In this document: positions 35,184 to 46,830 of the stretch, piece after piece
How positions within the stretch are numbered: position 1 is the stretch's first letter
Layout: every line of letters begins with the position of its first letter
From: Linum tenue
Taxonomy: Eukaryota; Streptophyta; Magnoliopsida; Malpighiales; Linaceae
Direction: 5' to 3'
DNA: 64,000 nucleotides
NCBI GenBank assembly: GCA_946122785.1
Contig: CAMGYJ010000008.1
Coordinates: 10,565,475 to 10,629,474 of the forward strand
Translations under genes and position numbers: made by a program
The notes under the pieces: generated by a model
Told to the model about the DNA's origin: nothing
Database searches by the model: none
Seen by the model: the letters and a program-made list of their open reading frames with translations, nothing else

Positions 35184-38008
35184 ATGGAAGACAATGCTAA
35201 TCCTCAACACGGCAAGGAGGAGGTAGAGTTGAAGCACCTATGCAAGTACTGCGGCAAGCACTTCTGTAGCGGGAGGTCGTTGGGAGGTCACTTAAGGTCT
35301 CATATGCAGCTGATGAGGCAACCTCAAGCTGATGGGAAAGTCTTGTTCGTACGGAAGCTCCCACCACTCTCCTACTGCACTGAATTTCCCTTTTTCTGTT
35401 ACTCAGACTACTCAAACTCAGACGTTGGGGTGCCAAAGAAGGAGGATGGTGATAATGTGGAAGCTTTTCTAGCGTCCTTGGACCCGAACCATGAAACATG
35501 TCCCAGTCGGACTGTGTTCAACTTGTTACGTGAAGGAGCAATCGGTTGCCTCACCGCACTTCTCGAGCGCAAACTCTCTCACAATCGCTTGGATCTGTTT
35601 GCTTATCCTGACAGCTGCCGACCGCTCATATTTGAAGCTGCTGAGCTCGGGTTTTATGGGGCGGTCGAGCTGTTTTTGCAACATGGGGTTCCTCCCAGTG
35701 CCAGGGTACCAACACATTATCGTCAACCGGATCAGCTTCCAATCGATGCCGCATTATATATGAGTTGCTTGGATCAGTTTGATTCGGCACCCAAGGGCAA
35801 GATCTATTATGATCAAAGGCTCTGCACTTTGATGCACTGGCTTCCCAAATGGATCAGCTACGATTTCGACTGGTGGCACATGGTCAAGCTGCTGGGGCGG
35901 GCCACCGAACAGGGCCTGCTGGAGATGAGGATTCTGCACTATGCAAGGTACGGCCAAGCTCCCAAGCTGCTTTGGCTCTTGCTCGCGGTACCTGACCGAG
36001 TTCTCTCCCCAACATTCTTCAGGGACACCATTCTCCAGCAGCGTTTTGGAACCGCCCCCTTGTCACTCCGGGATTTCCTTATTGCTCAGCTTGCTTTTCT
36101 CACTGGCATTAGCCTCGCCATTGAACCCAACCGTAGTCTCCCCTATAAATCTATCCGCCACGATCTGCACTGCAGGATATCAAGCATCACTTGTTCCCTG
36201 CGATTGCTCGAAGTCTTCCGCAGGGCTGGCCCCCAGTTGTGTAACGTAATGGCAATGTTAGAGAAGGAAAAGGAGAAGAAATGGGAAAGGGAAAAGGAGA
36301 GGGAAATATATCCTCTTCTTCCCGATTACCCAATAGCTCAACAGTTTAAGACTGTGCTCAAGGAAGCTGGCTTTCCGATGGCTTCTCTACGTTGGTAACT
36401 TCCGCTAATTTCGATTTTGCATAATCCACATATATGCGTATAAAGTTTGACTGTTGTTTGTTGACAGCCCGGTCAGGACCGCCCATCCGAGCGAGGAGAC
36501 GATGCATGGTGGCTATCATTACTGGTAACTATCCCAATAAGTTTAAGATACATGGCTTCTCTTGTTGATGTTCTATGCACTTTTACTTGTACCCAAACTT
36601 AACCTGGTTGCTCGGTGGTCCTGTAGGATGAACCTGCGAGACGATTACCCTGGATTGGAGCTCTTGATTCGACCACCACATGTCTCCAGGAGTAAAATCC
36701 TTGATTCGGACTTCAACAAAGCCATCGAGAAGTTATGGTACACTCCCTTCACTAATTTGTTTGATGCCATTATGAACAAGAATTTCTTGTCCTTTTCGTC
36801 CATTCAGAGGATCCTTCCAATTGGTTCAACCGAGTTTTTTGTTGTTCTTCTGCAGCCATCATCCTTGCTTGAAGGAATGGACATCCCAAATGTCCATTTT
36901 CAAGTTGCTTTTCATATTTTGTCTCCCTGACGTGGTAGAAAATATGCAATCTGTGTTACCATTGGAGCCCAAGTATGTCAACCCTGCAACTGTTATCCAA
37001 CCCGCCTATCTTGCTGAGTTGTGCTTCATCTATATTATGGATGGCCGAATTGTTAATTTCACAGCTGCTCTAATGGCTGCGCAAGTTCTTCTTCGGTTGG
37101 GGTATCCACTACGTCCTCAAACATCTCGTCATAGCAATAATGATGTGGATCATCATCATCACAAGTCTGTCGCCCCTACTGTATATGAGTGGTTGCTGCA
37201 TGCTTTGATGAGAGTGCTTGATGAAGAAATAAGCTTAACTGGGAAACCGAAGGACAATGACTCTGTTCAGATTTGCAAGGAGAAAAGATTGATGATATCA
37301 TCTGCATTCCAACTAACAAAGATATTCGATACATCTGCACAAGATATTCATTGGTATCTTCACTCACCAAGATATAAGGTGTGTGCTTCCTATTCATAGT
37401 CTAATTTGCTTGATAGTTGTCAAAACATGGTCAGCTGGTCACTTCCCTTTGAATGAACTGTCTTGCTCCCACAGGAAGTTGCTGATTTGAAGTTGATAGT
37501 AAACGATGTTGCTTCCTTGTTAAAAGGCACGGGCTTTGCGTTAAGACCTCAGGATATCTGTGTGAATGACTTGAACTGGTATGTTGTAGTTTTTGACAGT
37601 AACTTCTTTCCTTCTTGATGTTGCTAATAGTATATTTCTCTGTATTGTCATAGTTTCTCGAGCAAATCAGGTTCCTGCAAAACCAAGTTAGGTGGAAATT
37701 CATCATCCTTCGGACCACTTCCGCATACAGGAACGTCGCTGACAATTTCCACAAGAACCATCAAGTCATCCTTCAGCGCTCCATGCATTAGCGAACTTTC
37801 AGCTCCTTCCATTAGCAAACTTTCAGCTTGCTCTTATCACTCATTCCCAACTTCAAGGTACCAAGGGAATAAGTCCTTGTCGTTACCACCGGGGAATGGG
37901 GTAAGTTCTGTAGAAAAAAAAGTGGAAGCGACAAGACGATTAGATGCTATGTCAAGGAAAAATTGGAGGTTCCTGGCAGTGATAAAGAGGGCAATGATGC
38001 GGTTCTAA
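35184..38008 (+). CDS. Family gene C: C2H2 zinc finger plus ankyrin-like protein, 786 aa
   Basis: Paralogue of gene A, function unknown. Exons 35184-36394, 36468-36524, 36627-36737, 36856-37378, 37475-37578 and 37654-38008 keep phase over 787 codons. The C2H2 finger (Cys20, Cys23, His36, His40) and the ankyrin-like half are encoded by one exon, while gene A has an intron between them. Conserved blocks are FLASLDP, AIGCLTALLERKL, LLWLLLAVPDRVLSPTFFRD, a charged KEKEK run near residue 360, SAFQLTKIFDTSAQDIHWYL, and a Ser-rich tail with SYHSFP. An ISKLSA-like unit is duplicated within the tail (ISELSAPSISKLSA). As in A, the introns after the CLPD motif and in the tail are missing. Of the four, this is the longest. 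Confidence 0.86.
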
Positions 38009-38214
38009 CAAGCATTCTTAACCGCATCAATGGCAATAACTCATTTATATCCCTGGAATCCCACCGAGATTCTGCTCGGTCATGTAAAATAAGCGAGCTG
38101 GAATAAACTCCGAACTTGTTGTATATTAGAGACAGAGTGGGCGGTTATGAATTCACTACCCATTTCCAAGCTATTTTGACTACATATGTATGTGTGTTGA
38201 TTCTAGTGTTGACC

Positions 38215-38800
38215 ACTGAGGAAGTATTAAAGATCCAACCTGAAATTAGGTATTGAATCAGAGTCTGTAAGAGACATCTGCATTTCCATTATCGTCAAAG
38301 ATCAGCCTTTTCTACTCTCGCATTCATTCAAGTGAACAAGTCATAAAGCACTGATAAGAAGAAACAAAGGAACCGACTGACTGTCTTCTGTTCAATCGAC
38401 TATGTTCAGGGCAGAACTAAGTATTGCACTAAGCAGCCAACAGAACCAAGTATAGCATTATCAGAATCCGTATTCAAAGTTCAAAGTTCTAAAAATGAGT
38501 AACTCGTACAAATTAACTGAAACCAGTCTAGTTTCTCTTGGGCAATTAATCGAACAGGTAGGTGCCCCCAAAATTGTGGGAAATCAAAGGACGGATTACC
38601 TTGCGAAAAAGGTAGGGGTTGAACACGACCTCGTCGGGAGGAGGTGGCGGAGGAAAGGCGGCTTCAATTAGGCGAGGGTATTAGCGGTACCGTGATGTGA
38701 GGTTTTCCATGGTACCGTGAAAAAGGACTCGTTCCGGGACCAAATAGCCGGCGAGTGCTGAGCGAAGAAATGGCAATCGGTCGCTAATCGCCTTTTGCAC
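38215..38800 (-). pseudogene. Rhomboid pseudogene with its middle deleted
   Basis: The left part (about 38265-38460: ATCTGCATTTCC..TATCGTCA and onward) matches the 3' flank of the intact rhomboid gene near 56500-56670. The right part (about 38540-38790) matches its first intron and exon 1: GGAGGTGGCGGAGGAAAG, GCGAGGGTATTAGCGG and TGCTGAGCGAAGAAATGGCA. The second exon, with the catalytic residues, is gone. It lies tail-to-tail with gene C. Confidence 0.8.
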
Positions 38801-38829
38801 TTCTCTCTCTCTTGTTTCTATTTATGTTA

Positions 38830-39015
38830 TCTATTTTAGCCCCCTAGACTTGTTGGATGTTTTCAATTTGATCCCTCAACTTCCTTTTTTAGTCTTTTTA
38901 CGCCATTTGTTCATTCTTATTCATGCACACCAAAAAATAGATAGATCGATGGGATTTTAAGACATGTATCACTCGATTTGTGTTATTACATATCAAATAA
39001 TAGTGAGTGAGTAAA
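38830..39015. repeat. Dispersed repeat (also near 33020-33190)
   Basis: It shares CTTGTTGGATGTTT.CAATTTGA.CCCTCAAC and GGGATTTTAAGA with the copy near 33 kb. A related phrase occurs near 58160-58250. Non-coding. Confidence 0.5.
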
Positions 39016-39053
39016 CTAAGTGATTATTTTGGCGGATGAAGTTGGAGTAGTAG

Positions 39054-39709
39054 CAGGGGCGGATATACGGGATTTTAGGGGTGTCCGGAAGACTTTTGAA
39101 ATTTGAGAAAACGATTATCTAAACTCGATAGTAGTTTCTTATGGTTAAAAAGATATAATTGATAATTCGGGATACTTCTATAATTTAAAAAATGACCCTC
39201 GGTAGTAGTTTACGTATGATTAAAAAAATACAAGTGGTGATTTGTGTTATTCAACCTAGGACACTACTATTATTAAATATATTATCAATTAGGTTGCAAT
39301 TCATTTGTTGTTCTATTTTAAGCACTATGTAATAGTAATAATGTTATTCCTTATCCCAACTATTTTCAAAACCTAACAATTAACCTAATTACGAACTACC
39401 TAAATTTGAATTAAATTTATGGTTACACGGCAAGTGTTGAAAGAATCTTTTCAACTTTGAGTTACATCAACAACAAAGTTAGAAATCGAATATGGGGTCA
39501 GTTTGTGAATTATTGTCTAGTAGGACATACATATTTGTTGAGCGATGTAGACACCGAGTTTATTTTATGTTTTTTTCCAGAATACGAAGACATGTTATCA
39601 CATTTTGTTAAAAAATTTACTAATTGGATATTTTTTGGTTTATGGATTATTTAATTATTAGTTTAACTTAATTTTTAAAAGATGACACCTTTCAGGATCT
39701 GCCACTAGG
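39054..39709 (+). mobile_element. Decayed hAT element with transposase dimerisation-domain remnant
   Basis: It starts CAGGGGCGGATATACGGG, the same terminal motif as the 23.5 kb element. From about 39431 one frame reads SVERIFSTLSYINNKVRNRI then NYCLV, the signature C-terminal dimerisation region of ZMYM1/TTF-type hAT transposases. The likely right end, GGATCTGCCACTAG near 39697-39709, is a weak match to the inverted terminus. No target-site duplication was found. Most of the transposase is deleted. Confidence 0.72.
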
Positions 39710-40370
39710 TAACCGTGAATAAGGAAGCCTAGTTGGGAGGGATAAAATGGTCACTAGATTATATTTTGATATTCATTAGTATTTCGATTATCTCAAATAT
39801 CGTTACCAAACTTCAATTGTATGTAAAACATGTTCATAAATTAATAGACCCAAAAATAAAATAGAAATTATATTTATGTGTAACTTTACTAAACATAAAA
39901 CCCCAAATATGTGATAAATTTTGCTTCCATTTAAGTTATAGAGAAACAAATTACGATAAAAAGATGATTGAAAAAACTAATAAAAGTGATTCAGTTCTTG
40001 TAGTTCATACGAACTCAATAGTGTGTGCGCTAAATTTTCCATTTAATGGTCATCATAATTCTTAAGTCTTAACATTTTCTCAAAAAAAAAAAAAATCCTA
40101 AATCCTAACATTAGGCTTCTATAAAAAAAATCCTAACATTAGGCTGCCATAAAAAAATCATAAAATTGGGCTCGAGATAGGGATACTGGGCCTTGCTTTA
40201 AACTAAAAATTGTGTATTGGCATAATTGTAATAAATAACTATTGGGCTATTTTCTGATGGACCATCTTTCTATTGTTGGGCTGGTATTGTTATTCATCCA
40301 GCCTACTTATTTACCGAAAAAAAGTCCAGCTGGTGGTCAATTTATTTTACCTGGCAATTGAAATTAAAAT
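39710..40370. other. AT-rich intergenic stretch
   Basis: Nothing recognisable. A small direct repeat (ATCCTAACATTAGGCT.CATAAAAAAA) lies near 40097-40160. Confidence 0.4.
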
Positions 40371-40560
40371 AACGCGTCCAACGGAAATAACGGTACACGG
40401 AATAGTGAAACGTGTTCGAAACGCGTTTGAAACGGGTTTGAAACGCGTCTAACGGCTAAATAACGCTATAAGCGGCAAAAACGCGTCCTAGCTAACCGCC
40501 TTTAGAGCTCCGCCTTGATCTATAAATACCAATTGATGCTCTGTTATTCATTTTCCCTCC
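40371..40560 (+). promoter_or_regulatory. Promoter with four phased 11-bp repeats, MSA-like boxes and TATA
   Basis: Four head-to-tail 11-mers of the form GAAACGYGTTY fill 40407-40450. The last runs into TCTAACGGCTA (40448-40458), which fits the plant M-phase activator (MSA) consensus YCYAACGGYYA bound by three-repeat MYB proteins. A second AACGG site, TCCAACGGAAA, lies at 40377-40387. A TATA box TATAAATA (40521-40528) sits about 65 bp downstream of the MSA box, and a CT-rich leader starts near 40550. The arrangement predicts cell-cycle-linked transcription to the right. The first ATG (40594) opens only a 7-codon frame, or a donor GTAAGT inside it. Confidence 0.6.
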
Positions 40561-41245
40561 ACCCAGCAACGTCTTCATCATCTCTCTCCAAGAATGGGAT
40601 TGAAGAGAAGTAAGTAAAGTCACGTACTCTTTCCTTCTAGGGTTTCTATTTCGCTACCGCCTGCTTGAGTTTTCTCATGTTGCCCCGGTGATAATCGAAA
40701 GTAGCCTTCTGAGGAAGGCAAAGGGAAAGATGATTTCAGAAAACCCATTAATTCGCTGCTGGTCGCCGCCTGTAAGTAGTTGCCCCGTGGATTCCACATC
40801 TGTTGCCTATTTGTTACTCGACTGACTGCCGACGGGTGATGTTTGGCTTCAAGCCTATTTGCCGACACTTCCGATCGAATTCGTTGTTGGTTCCAAGTTG
40901 AGGTATGTTTCCGACCTATCCATTTTGTTTTCTGGGCTGGATACTAAGTGGGAGGGTTTACAATGGGACTTTGAGAGATCTTGCTGGTTTATATGATTTC
41001 AAGATAGCCTGGTTACGTTGAATGTGAGATATACGAGTTACGCTGTTGGTTGTTGAGTCCCTTTGTACACACGTTTGCTCTTGTTGGTCCGTATAGTGTA
41101 TAGGTTGAGAAACAGTGAGATGATCGTTCCTAGTTCCTACAATCGATTTATAAAAAAAAAAAATCAGTCGGCATAGTTGAGTCCCTTTTTGCACAAGTTT
41201 GCTCTTACTTCGTCTTAATGTCAAGAAGCTTTAACATGATAAAGC

Positions 41246-41986
41246 GGGGTCCTAGAAGAGAGTTATGACTCGAGGCAGCTGCTCTTCTGCCCCAAATGTC
41301 GGTTTTTCCATGGTTCTCTAAGGTGGATGGCAATGAGGTCCTAGAAGAGAACTCTGCTGGTCGGAGTTGCTCTTCTGCCTTGTCTGTCATTGTAATTGGT
41401 TCTTTGAGATATATGTTTATGGGGTCCTAAAAGAGAACCATGATTAGGCTTAGTTGCCCTTCTGCCCCATGTTTGATTTTTTATATGACTCTAAAGCTTG
41501 ATAATGGGGTCCTAGATGGGAACTAAAACTAGTCTTGGTTGCTCTTTTGCCCCATCCTACCATGTTTGATTTTTTATATGACTCTAAAGCTTGATAATGG
41601 GGTCCTAGATGGGAACTAAAACTAGTCTTGGTTGCTCTTTTGCCCCATCCTACCATTTTCTCTATGGTTCTTTAATGAGCATATGGTGAATATAATGGGG
41701 TCCTAGATGGGAACTAAAACTAGTCTTGGTTGCTCTTTTGCCCCATCCTACCATTTTCTCTATGGTTCTTTAATGAGCATATGGTGAATATAAGATCTAT
41801 TCTATTGGGATACTTTTGTAGAGTGTCCATGGAGAAATAGTTTCTACGGTATTATAAATTCACTCCCCATAGTTCAGTCCCTTTGTACACATGGTGGTTG
41901 CTCCGACTTAAAGTCAAGAAGGCTTAACATTATAAGGCGGGGTCCTAGAAGAGAGCTATGACTAGTCGCAGTTGCTCTTCTGCCCC
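41246..41986 (+). repeat. Hairpin-unit array 1 (7 units)
   Basis: Units of about 48 nt lie at 41246-41293, 41335-41381, 41421-41468, 41506-41553, 41599-41646, 41697-41744 and 41939-41986, mostly at 84-98 nt spacing. Each reads GGGGTCCTAGAAGAG, a variable middle, then GTTGCTCTTCTGCCCC. GGGG pairs with CCCC, AGAAGAG with CTCTTCT, and a 4-5 bp inner stem closes a loop of 9-12 nt. Units 4-6 are almost identical and recently amplified. Where the sequence differs, partners often change too: GAGG/CCTT replaces GGGG/CCCC in unit 2, and AACTC/GAGTT, AGTT/AGCT and AGCT/AGTT alternate as the inner stem. Confidence 0.8.
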
Positions 41987-44537
41987 AAATGTTTGTTTGG
42001 CCATTTGGAACTGAGGCATTTGGATTTAATACTGAGCTATCTCTTGATTTTGGAAAGTTAAAATCATGGTTTCTTTAACTGTACATCCATGTGTTCCTTT
42101 TTTTCTCCCTTCAATTAAAAGAATTTGATTCAAGAGACTCATGTCCTCTAGTTTTGCTGCCTTCTAAAGCTAGTCTGATTATGGAGCCATATCTAAATTG
42201 GAAGGATTAAGGTCTGATTATTTTACAAGCTAGATTTTGTTGCCCTCTAAGCTAGTTTACACTAGGATGTCAAGAAGAAGGATGTTGAAATTCATGAAAT
42301 CGATATATTTTTCTTCCAAGTAAGAGATTAGACCCTACATTAATTGAAACTCTCCAGCTGTCACTCTTGAATGGTTACTTCTTAAAAGGAAGCTTTGCTA
42401 GCCTTGATCCTGCTCCATTTACGATACCGTTGCCTTACAAGCTAGTTTACACAAGAAATTTTGGAAGACAGATTCTGTTATGATATCATTGGTGTTAAGG
42501 TGGTGATAACACTTCCCTGTTATTCTTTTAGAATATGATGTATTAAAATTTGATATTCATTGAGTCGAGATTTTTTATGCAAAGTAAAGAAATTGGACCG
42601 TACATGTGTTGAAGTTCTGCCAGAGTTGCAACTATGTAAAATGGTTGCTTTTGATGGCTGTTCTTTTTGGAAGTTCAGCTTTTTTACTTGATGCCTCATG
42701 TAACTGTTGTCTTCTAATCAAGTTGCCTTGCCATTTATTGTTGATACCTTTTGAGAATCATTGTCCAACTGTCCCTTTGTATCAAAACTAGGGGTGCTAA
42801 AAGTTGCGTCTGAATTTGGCTTATAATTGAATTGGGATGATCCATTTGTTCATGGATTTGTTCTAGCATCCGTCCCTCAAATCTCAATCATGGGTGGGGA
42901 CTGTAAGTTATGGATTGGCAGTCTTTAAAGCAAGTTTTGCTTACTGAAAGTGATGCCCAGTTCTAACTGCAATTGAGATTGGAATGTTTGTGTTCCACTA
43001 GTTGCCCTGTCCACCTCAAATTTGCTGGTTTTCTGTTCCGCAGAGTGGAAGTCCTAAATCGAGTCTGAGAGAAGAGCTCAGAAATAAGTACTACTACACT
43101 GGTATACTGCCACTAAGCTTGAAAATGTGTTGTCCTTGTTGGTTCAGAAAGCAAGATACTAATTTGACAATAATGTTCCCCTCCTTGCCTGATACACCCA
43201 TTTCTACAGTATTCTGTGGACTGGAAAGTTGCCATAGTAGTGTTTGCTCCCATTTCAGAATGCAGTATGTAGACTTCATTTCACGTTATGCTTTGCATGT
43301 TGGGTTATCATTGATGCTTGGTCTATGAAAATCTTCTTGGAGGGAGCTCAGTTCTTGCATGTAATGAGCATTTATTCTGGTCTCGGTGGCACTTCTATTG
43401 CTTGTATCTCATCACTTATGTCAGAACCGAAAGTGTAGTAGTTGAAGTCTTGCAAGGAAAATTGTGATTGATGCATGCAACAAAAGTTTTTCGGCACTAC
43501 GCTATGTTTCCTTCTATTGACCAGATGGGCGTGGTATTAATCAGCAGCTGGCATTCAATTTTTCCACTTCATTGCAGTTTGCTAAAACTCTTACCTAAAG
43601 GGGGGCGCAAAGTGAGTGCACTTACAAGAATATAAGGAGCATATATATAAGTGCAACAGAAATGCTACCCCCGTGTTGTTTTGCTTTGGTGGTACTTGAA
43701 TAAAATGCCTTCGAGGGTTTATTTGATGAGGAAGATTGTTAACTGTTAAGTGATTTGCACTCAGTGACTGATCAATCATGTGTTTGTTGTTGGAGTACTG
43801 CACCAAATACGGATTTGGCTTCTATTAGAGGTAAACTAAGAATTTGAGTTTTGATTCAAGGGCTCCCTTCAGTCCGCCACTAGAGAGTTGCTTGCTCACT
43901 GGCCTTTTGAAATGATGTTAAAATTAAGTTAGAGAACTCTTATTTCTTATCAAAATAACTTGAGAACACTGCATCATGGCATTCTGTCCTATTGCTTCTT
44001 TGGGTCTAATTCTGGTTTGATTTTTCTTTTTCCAGAACCAAGTAGTTACAAAGGTCGCCATGGTGGTACAGTTATGTATACTTCATATCTCTAGTGACTA
44101 ACGACGGGTGATGTTTGGCTTCGAGCCTACTTGCCACCACTCCTGACCGAATTCGTTGTTGGTTCCCGGATGAGGTATGTTTCCGACCTACCCTTTTCGT
44201 TTTCTGCTGGGAGGGATTAAGATGGGACTTTGAGGGTTTTGTTGTCCCCTCGGAACGGCTGCGATCTTGCTGGTTTATATGATTTTGGGACAGTCCAGTT
44301 ACGTACTTACGTTGAATGTATGATCTATGAAATACCTTGTCGCATATTGAGTCCCTTTGTACACATGTTTGCTCTTGCCGGTGCGTGTGGTGTCTAGGTT
44401 GAGAAACAGTGAGGTGATCCGTGCTAGTTCCTACAATTGATTTATAAAAAAAAATCCAGTTTGTATAGTTGAGTCTCTTTTTACACAAGTTTGCTCTTGC
44501 TCCGTCTTAATGTCAATAAGATTTAACATGATAAAGC

Positions 44538-44848
44538 GGGGTCCTAAAAGAGAGTTGTGGCTCGTCGCAACTGCTCTTCTCCCTCAAATGTCGGTTTTTC
44601 CATGGTTCTCTAAGGTGGTGCATGGCAAGGAGGTCGTAGAAGAGAACTCTGCTAGTCGGAGTTGCTCTTCTGCCTTGTCTGTCATTGTAATGGGTTCTTT
44701 GAGATATATGCTTATGCTGTCTTAAAAGGGAACCATGGTAATGCTTAGTTGCTCTTCTGCCGCTTCTATGAATTTTTATGACTCTCTAAAGCTTGATAAT
44801 GGGGTCCTAGATGAGAACTATGACTAGGCTTAGTTGCCCTTCTGCTCC
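44538..44848 (+). repeat. Hairpin-unit array 2 (4 units)
   Basis: The second copy of the array has units at 44538-44585, 44630-44676, 44716-44763 and 44801-44848. The first two correspond to units 1 and 2 of array 1. In 44538-44585 the inner stem is a perfect AGTTG/CAACT where its partner in array 1 has AGTTA and AGCT, so pairing improved after duplication. The third is degraded. The near-identical recent expansion seen as units 4-6 in array 1 is absent. Confidence 0.75.
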
Positions 44849-45180
44849 TAGAAAAGAGTTGTTTGATAGTATAATAGTGGGGAATACTTACTGAGGGAAG
44901 AAACAAGTTGCTGATATCAAAGTAATGACTTGGTTGGGCCTTATCATATGCTATGAACTCATATTCGGAATACAGCGTTGGTATGAAATTTTGGTATTTG
45001 CCAAGAAAAGAGTTGCCCTTCTGCTCCTTGAAAAGAGTTCTTTGATAGTATAACAGTGGGGAATACTTACTAATGAAGAAAAAAAAAACTAGTTGCCGAT
45101 ATCAAATTCCTTATTTGGTTGAGCCTTATCATATGCTATGAACTCAAAGTCCGACTGCAGTGTTGGTCTGTGAGAGTGAT
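44834..45180. repeat. Direct duplication of about 170 bp after array 2
   Basis: AGTTGCCCTTCTGCTCC..GAAAAGAGTT and GTGGGGAATACTTACT occur twice, about 170 bp apart (44833 and 45003). Both copies continue into GCCTTATCATATGCTATGAA. The repeat starts inside the right arm of the last hairpin unit. Confidence 0.75.
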
Positions 45181-46550
45181 GACTGAAAATTTGGTATTTA
45201 TCAAGAAAACAGTTTGGCCATGTCGAACTGAGGCTGTCTGGATTTGATATTGAGCCATCTGTTGATTCTGGAAAGTTGAAATACATAGTTTCTTTAACCG
45301 TACCAAATTATTGTGTTCCTTATTTTCTCCATTCGATTAACAGAATATTGATTCTAGAGCCTCATGCTCTCTAGTTTTGCTGCATTTTAAAGCCGTTTGA
45401 TTTTGGAGGCATATCTGGATGTGAAGGAGTAATGTCTGATTCGTTTATAAGCTGGATTTGCTGTCTTCTAGGCTAGTTTACACCTGAAATTCAGGATAAC
45501 GGATGTTGACCTAATATTGTTAGTGTTATGGTGCTTCTAGTAGTTACCGATTGGTTCTTTTATATATGATGGATTGAAATTCATAATGTCGACATTTTTT
45601 CCTGTAACGTAAGAGATTAGACCATACATTTACTATAACTCTCGAGCTGCAACTCTGTAAATGGTTACTTCTGAATTCTGATGGTTGTTCTTGTTTGGAA
45701 GTTCAACCTTTTACTTGATGCCTCACACAGCTGTGGCTTTATTGATCTTAGTGCCCTGCAATTTTGTTGGTATCTATTGAGAATTACTTTACGGATTCCC
45801 TAGTAAGACAGTTTTTTTTTTCAATTCTCCATCGATGGCTTTATTCAGTGTGTTGGCTTCTTGAAAGGAAGCTTTGCTAGCTTTGTTCATGTTCCATTTA
45901 CGATACTGTTGCCTTGCTAGCTAGTTTACACCAGAAATTTTGTTAGACGGATGCTGATATGATATTGCCGGAGTTAAGGTGGTGCTAACACTTACCTTTT
46001 GTTCTTGTATAGAGCATATAATGGATTGAAATTCATTAAAGTTGATATCTTTTTTCTGCAACTTAAAGAAAGTAGACCTGCTATATGTGTTGAAGTTCTC
46101 CCAGAGCTGTAACTATGTAAAATGGTTGCTTTTTATTTATGGCTATTCTTTTTGAAAATTCAGCTTTTTTTACTTGACACCTCACTTAACTGTTGTCTTA
46201 TGATCCTATTGTGAATCACTCTCCAGAATCCTAGTAAAAATGTTTTTTTTTTTTGCCTTTGATGGTTCTATTGGGGTCTTAAAAGGCAGCTTGATCATGT
46301 CCCATTTACAATTTTGCTGTTGTCCTAGAATTGGAATTAGCAGTTGATCTTTTTCCCCCACATATTGCAGTGTTTCTTTAGTTGTTTGGTTGAGGTTCCA
46401 GAAGGAATTGTGATTTGGGGTGTATGGATGATCATTTAGTCATATCAGTTGCTCTGTATCAAATGCTTACTGTATTTCAAATTGTTCTTCCATTTCCTAA
46501 ATGGAGACCTAAATTAGAACTTTGAGTTGATCAATAACAGATTCCTTGCC

Positions 46551-46830
46551 TTTTTGCTTCAAAAAGGGAACTATCAGATATGATCATTTACTTATTCCAA
46601 CTGCCCCCTCTTTCAAAACAAGGGTGCTAAAAGTTGTGTCTGGATTTGGCTTATAATTGAATTGATATGTTCACTTGTTCATTCATACTACCCTTTTTGC
46701 TTCAAAAAGGGAACTATCAGATATGATCATTTACTGATTCCAACTGCCCCTCTTTCAAAACAAGGGTGCTAAAAGTTGTGTCTGGATTTGGCTTATAATT
46801 GAATTGATATGTTCATTTGTTCATTCATTC
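46551..46830. repeat. Near-identical tandem duplication, period about 143 bp
   Basis: TTTTTGCTTCAAAAAGGGAA recurs at 46551 and 46694. The 130 bp after each are almost the same, through AAGGGTGCTAAAAGTTGTGT. A recent local event within the second copy of the non-coding locus. Confidence 0.85.

Noticed and set aside
43002..43328. A 108-codon protein in the non-coding locus
   Set aside because: The duplicated copy near 47 kb has a different frame and early stops, so protein-level constraint is absent.
44101..44155. Box C/D snoRNA (GTGATGT ... CTGA with a CGG/CCG end stem)
   Set aside because: The boxes are imperfect, the spacing is very short, and the equivalent site in the first copy (near 40838) loses the D box.
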